Origin: Pelistega indica
GTDB taxonomy: Bacteria; Pseudomonadota; Gammaproteobacteria; Burkholderiales; Burkholderiaceae_B
Direction: 5' to 3'
DNA: 55,271 nucleotides
NCBI RefSeq assembly: GCF_000506865.1
Contig: NZ_AYSV01000070.1
Coordinates: 1 to 55,271, forward strand
In this document: positions 26,240-36,335 of the stretch, piece after piece
Layout: every line of letters starts with the position of its first letter
Numbering within the stretch: the stretch's first letter is position 1
Position numbers and translations under genes: made by a program
Notes under the pieces: generated by a model
The model's database searches: none
What the model saw: the letters and a program-made list of their open reading frames with translations, nothing else
What the model was told of the DNA's origin: nothing

Positions 26240-27190
26240 ATGCCTACGAATAACTTCATGATTTTTACGGGGACAGCTAATCCAAAATTGGCTGCAGATG
26301 TTGCTAATCACTTAAGTATGCCACTAGGTAAAATGACGGTTGGTCGTTTTTCTGATGGCGAGGTGATGGTAGAAATTTTAGAAAATGTGCGTGGTAGAGA
26401 AGTGTTTGTTTTACAACCGACATGTGCACCGACCAATGATAATCTGATGGAGATTATGGTAATGGTTGATGCTTTGCGTCGTGCCTCTGCTGGAACAATT
26501 ACGGCAGCTATACCATATTTTGGTTATGCAAGACAAGATCGTCGCCCACGTTCTGCTCGTGTGGCAATTACCGCAAAGGTTGTGGCGAATATGTTGCAAG
26601 CGGTTGGTGTTAATCGTGTATTGACGATGGATTTACATGCAGATCAAATCCAAGGTTTCTTTGATATTCCCGTGGATAATATTTATGCAAGCCCTGTTTT
26701 ATTAGAAGATATTGCTAGTCGTAAATATGAAGATTTAGTCGTTGTCTCTCCTGATATTGGTGGTGTGGTGCGAGCTCGTGCATTGGCAAAACAATTAGAA
26801 ACAGACTTGGCTATTATTGATAAGCGTCGTCCTAGAGCAAACGTCTCTGAAGTGATGAATATTATTGGTGATATTCAAGGTCGTACTTGTTTAATTATGG
26901 ACGATATGGTGGATACAGCAGGTACGCTAACTAAAGCGGCTGCTGCCTTAAAAGAAAGAGGTGCGAAAGCTGTTTATGCTTACTGTACGCATCCAGTATT
27001 ATCTGGTGAGGCAATTCCACGTATTACGGCTTCTGAGATTGATGAGTTAGTTGTGACAGATACGATTCCTTTATCTGAAGCAGCAGCAAACTGTGGTAAA
27101 ATTCGTCAATTATCAACGGCTGCTTTATTGGGTGAAACTATCTCTCGTATTTCTACAGCAGAGTCAGTGAGCTCAATGTTTGCAGAATAA
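26240..27190 (+). CDS. prs: Ribose-phosphate pyrophosphokinase
   Basis: Prs makes PRPP from ribose 5-phosphate and ATP for nucleotide, histidine and tryptophan synthesis. The 316 residues match the class I enzyme: [16 protein letters not shown], the ATP-binding region [16 protein letters not shown], the catalytic loop [16 protein letters not shown] with IDKRRPR, and the PRPP loop [18 protein letters not shown]. No ribosome-binding sequence is visible before the ATG (TATTCTATTACTACC), which is odd for such a highly expressed gene. The alternative ATG at 26255 is no better. The start used agrees with Bordetella Prs as I remember it. Confidence 0.95.
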   Translation: MPTNNFMIFTGTANPKLAADVANHLSMPLGKMTVGRFSDGEVMVEILENVRGREVFVLQPTCAPTNDNLMEIMVMVDALRRASAGTITAAIPYFGYARQDRRPRSARVAITAKVVANMLQAVGVNRVLTMDLHADQIQGFFDIPVDNIYASPVLLEDIASRKYEDLVVVSPDIGGVVRARALAKQLETDLAIIDKRRPRANVSEVMNIIGDIQGRTCLIMDDMVDTAGTLTKAAAALKERGAKAVYAYCTHPVLSGEAIPRITASEIDELVVTDTIPLSEAAANCGKIRQLSTAALLGETISRISTAESVSSMFAE

Positions 27191-27199
27191 TTTTTATTG

Positions 27200-27268
27200 G
27201 GTTGTTGCTGGTCGCGGTGACAACCTTTTTCCTTGCCTTTGATTGATTCAAGGCTTTTTTATTTTTTT
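27200..27268 (+). terminator. Two consecutive hairpins with T tracts between prs and rplY
   Basis: First hairpin: GGTTGT with ACAACC (27200-27225), followed by five T. Second: GCCTT(T)GA with TCAAGGC (27235-27254), then TTTTTTATTTTTTT. The second is the better terminator. Together they probably end prs transcripts or modulate read-through into rplY. Confidence 0.6.
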
Positions 27269-27282
27269 AATCGGAGTTATCC

Positions 27283-27909
27283 ATGAAATTTACAGCAACT
27301 TCACGTAGCGTACAGGGATCGAGTGCGAGCCGCCGCCTGCGCCGTGCTGGTCGTTTACCAGGTATCGTTTACGGTGGTAAAGGTGAAGCATTAAGCATTG
27401 AGCTAGATCACAATGAAATCTATCATGCAGTTCGTAAAGAAGAGTTCCATGCTTCTGTATTAGATATGCATTTAGACGGTAAAGTTGAAACAGTATTATT
27501 ACGTGCTGTTCAATGGCATGCTTACAAACCACAAGTTTTACACGTTGACTTCCAACGCGTTGATGCCTCTCAAAAACTTCATACAAAAGTGCCTTTACAC
27601 TTTGTTAATGAAGAAAACTCTCCTGCCGTTAAATTGCACGGTAATAATATTTCTCGTATCGTAACCGAAGTAGAAATTTCTTGCTTACCAAAAGATTTAC
27701 CACAATTTATCGAAGTAGATCTAAGTGAGTTAGATAATGCTGGCGTGGTACACTTGAGCAATGTTAAAGTACCAAAAGGCGTTGAATTTATCGTTCACGG
27801 TGATGACCCTGTGATTGCTTCTGCCGTTGTTCCTGCAGGTGGTTCTGAAGTAGCAGAAGAAGGTGATGCAGCTGCTGATAAAAATGAAGGCGAAGCTGCT
27901 GCTGAATAA
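27283..27909 (+). CDS. rplY: 50S ribosomal protein L25 (long, Ctc-type)
   Basis: L25 binds 5S rRNA in the large ribosomal subunit. The 208 residues are the long form: an N-terminal 5S-binding domain ([18 protein letters not shown], about residues 13-30) and the C-terminal TL5/Ctc beta domain from about residue 95 ([35 protein letters not shown]), ending in an acidic, Ala-rich tail ([17 protein letters not shown]). CGGAG precedes the start. The placement between prs and pth is conserved in proteobacteria and links nucleotide and translation functions. Confidence 0.95.
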   Translation: MKFTATSRSVQGSSASRRLRRAGRLPGIVYGGKGEALSIELDHNEIYHAVRKEEFHASVLDMHLDGKVETVLLRAVQWHAYKPQVLHVDFQRVDASQKLHTKVPLHFVNEENSPAVKLHGNNISRIVTEVEISCLPKDLPQFIEVDLSELDNAGVVHLSNVKVPKGVEFIVHGDDPVIASAVVPAGGSEVAEEGDAAADKNEGEAAAE

Positions 27910-27949
27910 TTAGGTATTTGTTAATATAGTTTAACGAATTATCTATCTG

Positions 27950-27980
27950 ACCCCCGTTGTTCCTAACTGCGGGGGTTTTT
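27950..27980 (+). terminator. Terminator of rplY
   Basis: ACCCCCG pairs with CGGGGGT around a 13-base loop, followed by a T tract. It ends 7 bases before the pth ribosome site. Confidence 0.85.
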
Positions 27981-27999
27981 GTTCATAAGGAGATTTTGC

Positions 28000-28593
28000 A
28001 TGGAACCTATTCGTTTAATTGTTGGTCTTGGAAATCCAGGAATAGAGTATGAGGCTACTCGTCATAATGTTGGGTTTTGGTTAGTAGATCAATTAGCTGA
28101 GAGTTATAAGGCTAGTTTTAATGTTGAGCCTGGTTTTTTTGGTTTGGTCGCAAAATTTAAAACACTAGAAGGTAATATATACTTATTAAAGCCATCTACC
28201 TATATGAACAGGTCTGGTCAAGCCGTAAGAGCCTTGGCTCAGTTTTATAAAATTACTACAGAACAGATTTTGGTGTTACATGATGAACTTGATCTGATGC
28301 CCGGTGAGGTAAAATTAAAAAAAGGTGGGGGGCATGCGGGTCATAATGGTTTAAGAGATATACAAGCCCAACTGGGTAGTCCGGATTTCTGGCGTATTAG
28401 AATTGGCGTTGGGCATCCACGTAAGTTGGGCTTAAGTCAACAGGTGGCTGATTATGTATTGCATCCGCCGCGAAAAGAAGATATGCCATTTTTGGAAGAT
28501 AGTTTGATGCGGGCGAGGGTGTCTATTGATGCTTTGTTGCGAGGTGATAAAAATTTAGCCTCTCGAGCATTGTCTGAGCATAAGGATAAGTAA
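28000..28593 (+). CDS. pth: Peptidyl-tRNA hydrolase
   Basis: Pth frees tRNAs from prematurely released peptidyl-tRNA. The 197 residues show [20 protein letters not shown] with the catalytic histidine, [12 protein letters not shown], the Asp in [19 protein letters not shown], and [11 protein letters not shown]. The frame extends upstream to a TTG at 27979, but ATG at 28000 has AAGGAG 7 bases before it and fits the family. The stop overlaps the next start (TAATG). Confidence 0.95.
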   Translation: MEPIRLIVGLGNPGIEYEATRHNVGFWLVDQLAESYKASFNVEPGFFGLVAKFKTLEGNIYLLKPSTYMNRSGQAVRALAQFYKITTEQILVLHDELDLMPGEVKLKKGGGHAGHNGLRDIQAQLGSPDFWRIRIGVGHPRKLGLSQQVADYVLHPPRKEDMPFLEDSLMRARVSIDALLRGDKNLASRALSEHKDK

Positions 28594-29366
28594 TGCGTAC
28601 GTTTAAACAAGACTTGCTAGAGTATTGGCAATATATGAAAAAACCTACGCTCAATGTGCGTATAGAGGGGCGTCGTGGTAGTGGTTGGTGGAGTGACCTA
28701 AAAATACATACACCGTTTACACTATTATTTAAATGGTTAATTTTTTTATGGGGAATGAATGTTTTTGTACTTGCCCCTATTGCGATGGGAGTCTCTGGTT
28801 CATTGGGGGCCAATCATAAACTTCATAGTTTATATGTTCCCATCCTATTTTTTATGGCAGCAATATGGGCGCCTTTGGTAGAAGAATTACTATTTCGTTA
28901 TAGCTTGCGACGACCAAAATTAATCATTCTCTATGTCGGTGCAATGATTTATGTGTTTAGTAATGGTATCAGAGTCATGAGTTTAGCTGTGGTTATGGTA
29001 TTATTAGCCCTGTTTCTACTGTTTGATTTATTTAATCTGACCACAGAAAAACAGGCGTTACCGTATAGATGGCGAAAAGTTTATATTAAGATTTTTCCAT
29101 TTGTATTTCATATTTCTGTATTTATTTTTGCAAGTATGCATTTATGGAATTATGAATTAACACCGGGTAGTGCACAAAAAGAATGGTATTTATTGCCATT
29201 TTTGATTTTGCCTCAATGGTTAACCGGTAGTGTTTTGGCATGGATGAGAGTAAGAGATAGTTTTGTGACTCCAGTGGTGATGCACGCTATGTTTAATGGA
29301 GTTCCTGCTTTGCTTTTAGCGATTTTATGGTGGATAAATCCTTCCATAATGGCAAGTGTATTATAG
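28593..29366 (+). CDS. CPBP-family intramembrane glutamic endopeptidase
   Basis: This 257-residue polytopic membrane protein has the three signatures of the CPBP (Abi/Rce1-like) family in order: EELLFRYSLR (paired Glu and Arg, about residue 94), FASMHLW (second site His, about residue 182) and MHAMFNGVP (His and Asn, about residue 231). About six hydrophobic segments separate them. Family members cleave within membranes or protect against bacteriocins; the substrate here is unknown. The start overlaps the pth stop (TAATG), so it is translated from the pth message. It is not a standard pth neighbour. Confidence 0.82.
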   Translation: MRTFKQDLLEYWQYMKKPTLNVRIEGRRGSGWWSDLKIHTPFTLLFKWLIFLWGMNVFVLAPIAMGVSGSLGANHKLHSLYVPILFFMAAIWAPLVEELLFRYSLRRPKLIILYVGAMIYVFSNGIRVMSLAVVMVLLALFLLFDLFNLTTEKQALPYRWRKVYIKIFPFVFHISVFIFASMHLWNYELTPGSAQKEWYLLPFLILPQWLTGSVLAWMRVRDSFVTPVVMHAMFNGVPALLLAILWWINPSIMASVL

Positions 29367-29427
29367 AAATATTGAGATAAATGAACGAGAGTGTTTCTTG
29401 TTTAAATAAAATTTTTTAAGGATTGTT

Positions 29428-30519
29428 ATGGCTTTACAGTGTGGTATTGTTGGATTACCTAATGTTGGAAAATCAACGCTTTTTAATGCATTGACCAAAG
29501 CGGGTATTGCTGCAGAAAATTATCCTTTCTGTACTATTGAACCTAATGTTGGTATTGTTGAGGTACCAGATACTCGTTTAAAACAGTTAGCAGAAATTGT
29601 AAAACCTGAACGTATTTTGCCTGCCACGGTTGAGTTTGTGGATATTGCTGGTCTAGTAGCTGGGGCTTCAAAAGGAGAGGGCTTGGGCAACCAATTCTTA
29701 GCAAATATTAGAGAAACAGATGCCGTTGTGCATGTGGTACGTTGTTTTGAAGATCCTAATGTGGTACATGTTGCTGGCAAAGTAGATCCGATTAATGATA
29801 TTGAAGTGATTAATACTGAATTGGCTTTAGCGGATTTAGCATCAGCAGAAAAAGCGTTATTAAAATCTCAAAAAGTTGCTCGTGCTGGAGATAAAGAGGC
29901 GCAGAAATTAACGGCAGTATTAGAAAAAATTGTTCCTGTACTTAATGAAGCTAAAGCTATCCGTTCGTTACAATTAGATGATGAAGAACTTGCTATTATC
30001 AAACCTTATGGATTTATTACAGCAAAACCTGCTATGTATGTGGCCAATGTAAAAGAAGATGGCTTTGACAATAATCCCCATCTTGATGCAGTCAAAAAAT
30101 ATGCTGAATCTGAAAATTCCCCTGTTGTTGCCGTTTGCGCAGCGATTGAGGCAGAGATTGCTGATTTGGAAGATGAGGATAAAGAAATGTTTTTGGCTGA
30201 TATGGGTATGCAAGAGCCAGGCTTAAATCGCGTGATTCGTGCCGGGTTCAAACTACTTGGGCTGCAAACATACTTTACTGCGGGTGTTAAAGAAGTTCGT
30301 GCTTGGACAATTAAGATCGGTGATACAGCTCCTAAAGCAGCAGGTGTGATTCATACCGACTTTGAACGCGGCTTTATTCGTGCCCAAACAATTGCCTTTG
30401 AAGATTTTATCCAATATAAGGGTGAGCAAGGTGCTAAGGAAGCCGGTAAAATGCGTGCAGAAGGTAAGGACTATATCGTGAAAGACGGTGATGTTTTAAA
30501 TTTCTTATTTAATGTATAA
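29428..30519 (+). CDS. ychF: Redox-regulated ATPase YchF (OLA1 family)
   Basis: YchF is a ribosome-associated P-loop ATPase of the Obg group. The 363 residues contain G1 GLPNVGKST (about residue 8), the G3 region [20 protein letters not shown], a helical insert (about residues 130-190), and a C-terminal TGS domain (FFTAG-like [48 protein letters not shown]). The length is standard. An AAGGA ribosome site precedes the ATG. The pth-ychF association is widespread in bacteria and fits a translation-related role. Confidence 0.95.
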   Translation: MALQCGIVGLPNVGKSTLFNALTKAGIAAENYPFCTIEPNVGIVEVPDTRLKQLAEIVKPERILPATVEFVDIAGLVAGASKGEGLGNQFLANIRETDAVVHVVRCFEDPNVVHVAGKVDPINDIEVINTELALADLASAEKALLKSQKVARAGDKEAQKLTAVLEKIVPVLNEAKAIRSLQLDDEELAIIKPYGFITAKPAMYVANVKEDGFDNNPHLDAVKKYAESENSPVVAVCAAIEAEIADLEDEDKEMFLADMGMQEPGLNRVIRAGFKLLGLQTYFTAGVKEVRAWTIKIGDTAPKAAGVIHTDFERGFIRAQTIAFEDFIQYKGEQGAKEAGKMRAEGKDYIVKDGDVLNFLFNV

Positions 30520-30556
30520 GTGAATTTGACACCGCCGATATTGATAGGACTAGATA

Positions 30557-32977
30557 ATGAAGAAGTGGTTTAAACGCATAGTAGTGAGCTGTGTCGTTTT
30601 ATTGGTGGTAGCCTTTATTGGGGTAGCTGTTTTTATTTTAAATTTGGATCCAACCGCATATAAAAATAAATTAGCTCAATTGATAAAAGAACAATATAAC
30701 CGTGAATTAGTCGTTGATGGGGATATTAATTTATCACTTTTCCCTAGAATAGGGTTGTCTCTTGAAGACGTTTCTTTATCTGAACAGGGAAGTTCTACTG
30801 TTTTTGCTGATATCAAGCATGCCAAAATGGCTGTGGCATTGTGGCCGTTAATGTCTAATCGATTCTTAGTAGATCATTTAGATATTGATGGTTTTAATAT
30901 GCATATTGAGAAAGACGAAAATGGTAAGTTTAATTTTGATAATCTATTGGACTTCTCTTTAGCAAAATCGGTTCCTATTATTCCAAATATTCACTCACTT
31001 AATAAAACGGTATCAGAGCGAGTTGAACAAACAGATTTTAAAATTGATATTGCTGGTCTTACACTGAATAATGGTCAGGTTACCCTACAAGATAAGCAAC
31101 GGGATTATAACGTCCAGCTTCAAAATATGGGTGTAAGAACAGGGCGTATTACGGCAGGACAGGCATTTGATTTAAATTTGAATGCCGATGTTAAAGGTGA
31201 TAAACCCGATGTAGACAGTAAGTTGGTGTTAAACGGGCTTATGCTATTGAATCCTCAAGATAATAAATATGAGTTTAATCGTTTAAAAGCGGACTTAAAG
31301 GGTAGGTGGAATGATTTAGACTTAACGGAAACCACAGCTGAGGGGTCTGTTGTATTTGATTCTAATTTAAATGCCTTGGTGGGCAAAAATTTAGAATTAA
31401 CTATTCAGGGTAACGGTTTAGAAAAATCAACGATTGATACGTTGAGCGCAGGATTTGAAGCACCTGTTTTGAATTATGATGTTCCTAAAATTAGTTTAGC
31501 TTTAAATAATTTTAATGTTAAAGCAAATGTTATCAGAAAAGATAAGCAAACAGTAGATATTAATTTTGGTGCGCCTGAGCTTAATATTTCACCTGAGGTT
31601 GCAGGGGGTGAACCAGTTAAAGGTAAAGTGTCAGTTAATACGTTACAGCAACAACTGAATTTAGAAATTCTTTTGGATAAAATTTCTGGAACTGCCTCGT
31701 CCTTGCGTGTAAAAAATGTACAGGTTAAGGGCTTATATAATGTCGATAAAAGCCATTCTTTAAAACTCAATTTGGAATCGCCAGGCTCTATAAGTCTATT
31801 TGAACAATCAATAGATTTACCTACTATCTTAGGAAATATTGAACTTAATGAGCAGCCAAAGGGACGTCAGGTTATTCCTCTGACAGGTAATATACAAACT
31901 TTTTTCAATAAACAACAAACCAATTTCTTATTGAATGCGTTGCTATCTCAGGGGGATATTAGTGTCACTGGATCTGTCAAAAATCTTTTTAAACCACAAG
32001 TTACTTTTGATGTTCAGGCAAAAGAATTTGATTTGGAAGCTTTTTTAAATGATCTGAGTGCTCCTCTTAAAGAATTGGTTAAGGATAAGCCGAGCACAGA
32101 AGTGGCGCCTGTTACTGCAGCCAAACAAGTAAAACCTTCGAGTGAAACGTCTCATGCTAATGTAGAACAAAAACAAGCATTAACGGTTAAACAATTGTTG
32201 TTGTCGCGATTAAGTGGTGTGGGGACCTTCAATTTTCAAAAAGTTACCTATGATAATCTTATCTTAGATGATTTAGGGGCAACATTAAATTTTGATTATA
32301 ACAATGTCAATGTCAAGTCTGTGAGAGCGAATTTGTTTGGGGGTTCTGTTTATGCTAACGGGGCTTATACAGTCGATCAGCAGTACTTAGAGGGTGATAT
32401 AAATTTATCAGATATTCAGTCGCAGAAAATTTTTGATTACTTTCATAGAGATTCATTTATAGAAACACCGGTGAAGGCAAAAATCCTTTTTTCTTCTCAA
32501 GGTAGTTCTGATGATGAGCTAATTAAAAATATGGTGGCTGATATTGATTTAGAGTCGGGACAAGGGACACTAAAAGGACTGAATCTTGAATCAATTCTTA
32601 AAAATCCTGAAGACTATATGAATCCGTGGAATTTAAAAGTGCCTCTGGTAAATAATCCTGATGAACAAATGACGTTTAATAAGATTAAGTTGGTGGGTAA
32701 GATTAAAAATGAATTGCTGACTATCCAGCAGGGAATCATAAATTCCTCGGCTGTTGATTTTAAAACTAAAGAAGGAGAAGCCAATTTTCAATTGGCAAGT
32801 GACTACCTTTATGTACCAGGGGTCATTGAAACAAAAGTTCCTCTAAAAGTTAAAAAGGGATTGGTAACTGTGCAGGTTAAAAAAGCAACGTTACCTATCT
32901 TGATTGAGGGTAAGTTATCTGATTTGAAGGCACAACTTGATGTTGGTACCTTAGTGGTTCCGTCATTGAATCGGTAA
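30557..32977 (+). CDS. AsmA family protein
   Basis: The 806 residues have an N-terminal membrane helix (about residues 7-29), then the AsmA N-terminal signature YNRELVVDGDINLSLFPRIG and ISLEDVSLSEQ-like repeats. Long beta-rich periplasmic sequence follows, and a second AsmA-type domain near the C-terminus (AKILFSSQGSSDDELIKNM, DFKTKEGEANFQLASDYLYV). AsmA-like proteins are thought to bridge inner and outer membranes and help move phospholipids. A Ser/Lys/Thr-rich linker around residues 510-540 separates the two halves. There is a short gap after ychF and the small MOSC-N gene follows. Confidence 0.87.
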   Translation: MKKWFKRIVVSCVVLLVVAFIGVAVFILNLDPTAYKNKLAQLIKEQYNRELVVDGDINLSLFPRIGLSLEDVSLSEQGSSTVFADIKHAKMAVALWPLMSNRFLVDHLDIDGFNMHIEKDENGKFNFDNLLDFSLAKSVPIIPNIHSLNKTVSERVEQTDFKIDIAGLTLNNGQVTLQDKQRDYNVQLQNMGVRTGRITAGQAFDLNLNADVKGDKPDVDSKLVLNGLMLLNPQDNKYEFNRLKADLKGRWNDLDLTETTAEGSVVFDSNLNALVGKNLELTIQGNGLEKSTIDTLSAGFEAPVLNYDVPKISLALNNFNVKANVIRKDKQTVDINFGAPELNISPEVAGGEPVKGKVSVNTLQQQLNLEILLDKISGTASSLRVKNVQVKGLYNVDKSHSLKLNLESPGSISLFEQSIDLPTILGNIELNEQPKGRQVIPLTGNIQTFFNKQQTNFLLNALLSQGDISVTGSVKNLFKPQVTFDVQAKEFDLEAFLNDLSAPLKELVKDKPSTEVAPVTAAKQVKPSSETSHANVEQKQALTVKQLLLSRLSGVGTFNFQKVTYDNLILDDLGATLNFDYNNVNVKSVRANLFGGSVYANGAYTVDQQYLEGDINLSDIQSQKIFDYFHRDSFIETPVKAKILFSSQGSSDDELIKNMVADIDLESGQGTLKGLNLESILKNPEDYMNPWNLKVPLVNNPDEQMTFNKIKLVGKIKNELLTIQQGIINSSAVDFKTKEGEANFQLASDYLYVPGVIETKVPLKVKKGLVTVQVKKATLPILIEGKLSDLKAQLDVGTLVVPSLNR

Positions 32978-33015
32978 AAAATATTAGAAGAAGAGAAAAG
33001 GGAGAGAGTTAAAGA

Positions 33016-33366
33016 ATGTATACGCCCATTATGCAGTGTCCTGCTGTGCAGAATAAGGAAGTAGTTGAGGATTATCAAAATCGGTGGGTTTTGCTTGATG
33101 AGGATAATAAATTATTATCTAAAGACCATCCAAAAATAGTAGATATGACTCTTGATATCAAATTTGGTTATTTGGTTATCCGTGCCCCAGGAATGTTACG
33201 CTTAGATATTCCCATGGATGTCCTTGAGGATGATGAGAGTGCTATTGAAACGATTGCTGATGAGAGATTGGGCTCAAAACGAGTGGTGAGTGAAGGTGAC
33301 TTAGCTGCACAATGGTTAAGTGTGTATTTTGGCAGACCAGTGCGTCTCATGAAAATCATTGTGTAA
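33016..33366 (+). CDS. Orphan MOSC N-terminal beta-barrel domain protein
   Basis: These 116 residues resemble only the N-terminal beta-barrel domain found in front of MOSC domains (YcbX/molybdenum cofactor sulfurase type): YTPIMQCPAVQNKEV, NRWVLLDEDNKLLSKDHPKI, GYLVIRAPGMLRLDIPMD, and AAQWLSVYFGRPVRLMKI at the end. The catalytic MOSC domain that should follow (about 150-180 residues with a cysteine) is absent, and no continuation is seen in any frame before nuoA. It is either a reduced stand-alone protein or a remnant. AAGGGAGAG precedes the ATG, so translation is plausible. No function is assigned. Confidence 0.7.
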   Translation: MYTPIMQCPAVQNKEVVEDYQNRWVLLDEDNKLLSKDHPKIVDMTLDIKFGYLVIRAPGMLRLDIPMDVLEDDESAIETIADERLGSKRVVSEGDLAAQWLSVYFGRPVRLMKIIV

Positions 33367-33484
33367 ATATAGTACACAAAAAAGGGTTTTTGTAAAGACA
33401 AATGATTAAGTGTGCTATGTCATCAACAAATTGACTGAAATATTTAATTAATTTGAAACAAGCTCCTCATAAGCTTAGCTAAAA

Positions 33485-33493
33485 TGCTACAAT
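33485..33493 (+). promoter_or_regulatory. Extended -10 promoter candidate for the nuo operon
   Basis: TGCTACAAT combines an extended -10 TG with TACAAT. No good -35 lies at the right distance, as is common for extended -10 promoters. The predicted start near 33500 leaves about 40 bases of leader before nuoA. Confidence 0.45.
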
Positions 33494-33540
33494 CTACAAG
33501 TTTATAAACTTTTTTATCTTTTTAAAATAGGCGGCTATTC

Positions 33541-33900
33541 ATGAATATTGCTGAATATTTCCCTGTGTTACTGTTCATCCTTGTTGCAACGGGATTGGGT
33601 GGTTTCTTGCTCTTTGCAGGTTCTTTTTTAGGTCCCCGTAAGCCTGGTACTGAAAAAGATTCTCCTTATGAGTGTGGTTTTGAAGCATTTGAAGATGCGC
33701 GTATGCGTTTTGATGTGCGCTATTATTTAGTGGCTATTCTTTTTATTTTGTTTGATTTAGAGTTAGCTTTCTTATTCCCATGGGCAATTGCTAATGGTCA
33801 TGTAGGTTTGGTCGGCTTTGGTACAGCAATGCTGTTCTTAGTGATTTTGACAGTCGGTTTTATCTACGAGTGGAAAAAAGGTGCTTTAGACTGGGATTAA
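33541..33900 (+). CDS. nuoA: NADH-quinone oxidoreductase subunit A
   Basis: This is a small membrane subunit of complex I, near the junction of the peripheral and membrane arms. The 119 residues have three membrane helices and the conserved loop [21 protein letters not shown] between helices 1 and 2, with the cysteine that is reactive in the deactive state of some complexes. [20 protein letters not shown] is the second helix. It is the first gene of the fourteen-gene nuo operon and is followed closely by nuoB. Confidence 0.97.
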   Translation: MNIAEYFPVLLFILVATGLGGFLLFAGSFLGPRKPGTEKDSPYECGFEAFEDARMRFDVRYYLVAILFILFDLELAFLFPWAIANGHVGLVGFGTAMLFLVILTVGFIYEWKKGALDWD

Positions 33901-33921
33901 ACTCTTAGGAAGTCGATTATT

Positions 33922-34401
33922 ATGGAAGAACAATTAAATAATAAAGGTTTTTTAGTTACTAGCACTGATGCAGTAATGAACTGGGTAAAAACTGGTTCTA
34001 TGTGGCCGATGACTTTTGGTCTAGCCTGTTGTGCGGTGGAAATGATGCATGCAGGTGCCGCACGTTACGATTTAGACCAATTTGGTATAATTTTCCGCCC
34101 AAGTCCTCGCCAATCTGATGTCATGATTGTGGCTGGTACATTATGCAATAAAATGGCGCCTGCTCTACGTAAAGTATATGATCAGATGGCAGAGCCTCGT
34201 TGGGTAGTTTCGATGGGGTCCTGTGCTAATGGTGGTGGTTATTATCACTATTCATATTCTGTGGTGCGTGGATGCGATCGAGTTGTTCCAGTAGATATTT
34301 ATGTGCCTGGTTGTCCTCCAACAGCCGAGGCACTTGTTTATGGTTTGTTGCAATTACAAAATAAAATCCGTCGTACTAATACTATTGCTCGAGAAGCATA
34401 G
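33922..34401 (+). CDS. nuoB: NADH-quinone oxidoreductase subunit B
   Basis: This subunit carries the terminal iron-sulfur cluster N2 that reduces quinone. The 159 residues contain the adjacent cysteines in [15 protein letters not shown], plus Cys in [12 protein letters not shown] and [14 protein letters not shown], which together ligate N2. It binds NuoC and NuoD at the base of the peripheral arm. The length is typical of the betaproteobacterial protein. Confidence 0.97.
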   Translation: MEEQLNNKGFLVTSTDAVMNWVKTGSMWPMTFGLACCAVEMMHAGAARYDLDQFGIIFRPSPRQSDVMIVAGTLCNKMAPALRKVYDQMAEPRWVVSMGSCANGGGYYHYSYSVVRGCDRVVPVDIYVPGCPPTAEALVYGLLQLQNKIRRTNTIAREA

Positions 34402-34432
34402 AATTGGCGAGCTAACTTAAAATGGTATCGAA

Positions 34433-35041
34433 ATGACGCATTTAGAAACTTTAGAAAATAGATTACGTGAACAATTTGGTGAGTCTTTTCCGTTGACTAT
34501 CAAGCATGGTGAAGTCACCTTAGAAGTTCCTGTCGCACAATGGGTGAAAACCTGTACGCAGCTTAGAGATCATCCTTCTCTTAAATTTGAAGTGGGGATT
34601 GATTTGGCAGGCGTGGATTATTTAAATTATGGTCTGCCTGGTAATGGTCCGAAGACTCCTTTTCCTGGTCGCTTTGCTGCAGTCGTACACTTGCTATCAA
34701 TTACGCATAACTGGCGCTTGCGTGTGCGTGTATTTGCAACGGATGATGATTTACCAATGTTGCCTTCATTGGTAGAGGTATGGCCGAGTTTAGGATGGTT
34801 TGAAAGAGAGGCGTTTGATATGTTTGGTATCCTGTTTGAGGGACATCCAGACTTACGTCGTATTTTGACAGACTATGGTTTTATCGGTCATCCATTCCGT
34901 AAAGATTTCCCATTATCTGGTTACGTAGAAATGCGTTATGACCAAGAGAGTCAACGTGTTATTTATCAACCAGTCACTATTGAGCCTCGTGAGATTACAC
35001 CACGTGTAATTCGTGAAGAGGGTTATGGAGCAGGACGATAA
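34433..35041 (+). CDS. nuoC: NADH-quinone oxidoreductase subunit C
   Basis: This is the 30-kDa type structural subunit of the peripheral arm. The 202 residues include the signature [20 protein letters not shown] followed by [20 protein letters not shown]. It is separate from NuoD, unlike the fused NuoCD of E. coli, as is usual in Betaproteobacteria. The nuoD frame begins at the very end of nuoC. Confidence 0.97.
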   Translation: MTHLETLENRLREQFGESFPLTIKHGEVTLEVPVAQWVKTCTQLRDHPSLKFEVGIDLAGVDYLNYGLPGNGPKTPFPGRFAAVVHLLSITHNWRLRVRVFATDDDLPMLPSLVEVWPSLGWFEREAFDMFGILFEGHPDLRRILTDYGFIGHPFRKDFPLSGYVEMRYDQESQRVIYQPVTIEPREITPRVIREEGYGAGR

Positions 35042-35045
35042 GATT

Positions 35046-36302
35046 ATGTCAGATATTAAAAGTTATACCCTGAACTTTGGTCCTCAGCACCCTGCAGCAC
35101 ATGGTGTGTTACGTTTAATCCTAGAATTAAATGGTGAGGTTATTCAACGAGCGGATCCACATATTGGTTTATTGCATCGTGGTACTGAAAAATTAGCTGA
35201 ATCTAAAACGTTCTTGCAGGCCTTGCCTTATATGGATCGTTTGGACTACGTATCTATGCTGAGTAATGAGCACGCTTATGTGATGGCAATTGAGCGTTTA
35301 ATGGGTATTGAGGTGCCTATTCGTGCTCAATATATCCGAGTTATGTTTGATGAAATTACTCGTATCCTTAATCACCTAATGAGTGTGGGTACGCATGCAC
35401 TTGACGTCGGGGCGATGGCAGTAATGCTTTATGCATTCCGTGAACGTGAGGATTTAATGGACTGTTACGAAGCGGTATCAGGTGCTCGTATGCATGCAGC
35501 TTACTATCGTCCTGGTGGTGTATATCGTGATTTGCCAGATACAATGCCAAAACACGAGATTGACTCAAAATATCGTAGTGTTCGAGAATTAAAACGCTTA
35601 AATGCAAATCGTGAAGGTTCTTTATTGGACTTTATTGAAGACTTCACATTGCGTTTCCCTAAATGTGTGGATGAGTATGAAACGCTTTTAACAGATAATC
35701 GTATTTGGAAGCAACGTTTAGTGGGTATTGGTGTTGTTGAACCTGAACGTGCTAAACAATTAGGTTTTTCTGGTGTTATGTTACGAGGTTCGGGTGTTGA
35801 ATGGGATTTACGTCGCAAACAACCTTATGAAGTTTATGATCGACTAGAGTTTAATGTTCCTGTTGGTGTAAATGGTGACTGCTATGATCGTTACTTAGTG
35901 CGTGTTGCCGAAATGCGTGAGAGTAATCGAATTATTGCCCAATGTGTTAAATGGTTGAAAAATAATCCAGGCCCTGTAATTACAGATGATCATAAGATTG
36001 CTCCACCAAAAAGAGCAGATATGAAAACAGGGATGGAAGATTTGATTCACCATTTCAAACTTTTCACTGAAGGCTATTCAGTTCCTGCAGGTGAAGTATA
36101 TTCTGCAGTTGAGCATCCGAAAGGTGAGTTTGGTATTTATATGGTATCTGACGGTGCGAATAAGCCTTATCGCTTGAAAATTCGTGCGCCAGGGTTTGTG
36201 CACTTGCAATCATTAGATGAAATGTCACGTGGACATATGTTGGCAGATGCAGTCACGATTATCGGTACTCAAGATATTGTGTTTGGTGAAATTGACCGCT
36301 AG
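35046..36302 (+). CDS. nuoD: NADH-quinone oxidoreductase subunit D
   Basis: This 49-kDa type subunit forms the quinone-binding cavity with NuoB. The 418 residues start [20 protein letters not shown], where the histidines line the quinone site. [16 protein letters not shown] and [19 protein letters not shown] are also present. The frame extends 33 bases upstream into nuoC (ATG at 35013), but the start at 35046 matches other NuoD proteins and lies just after the nuoC stop. AGGA is 10 bases upstream. Confidence 0.95.
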   Translation: MSDIKSYTLNFGPQHPAAHGVLRLILELNGEVIQRADPHIGLLHRGTEKLAESKTFLQALPYMDRLDYVSMLSNEHAYVMAIERLMGIEVPIRAQYIRVMFDEITRILNHLMSVGTHALDVGAMAVMLYAFREREDLMDCYEAVSGARMHAAYYRPGGVYRDLPDTMPKHEIDSKYRSVRELKRLNANREGSLLDFIEDFTLRFPKCVDEYETLLTDNRIWKQRLVGIGVVEPERAKQLGFSGVMLRGSGVEWDLRRKQPYEVYDRLEFNVPVGVNGDCYDRYLVRVAEMRESNRIIAQCVKWLKNNPGPVITDDHKIAPPKRADMKTGMEDLIHHFKLFTEGYSVPAGEVYSAVEHPKGEFGIYMVSDGANKPYRLKIRAPGFVHLQSLDEMSRGHMLADAVTIIGTQDIVFGEIDR

Positions 36303-36335
36303 CGTTGTACTAGCAAATTATTTGGAACAATAACT

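Noticed and set aside
33373-33392. ACAAAAA-AGGG-TTTTTGT as a terminator after the MOSC-N gene
   Set aside because: The stem is all A/T apart from one pair and no T tract follows it, so it is not convincing.
35368-35818. Minus-strand open frames opposite nuoD
   Set aside because: They are shadows of a well-conserved gene, with no ribosome sites and no recognisable motifs. The same holds for the other antisense frames opposite nuo, asmA and prs.
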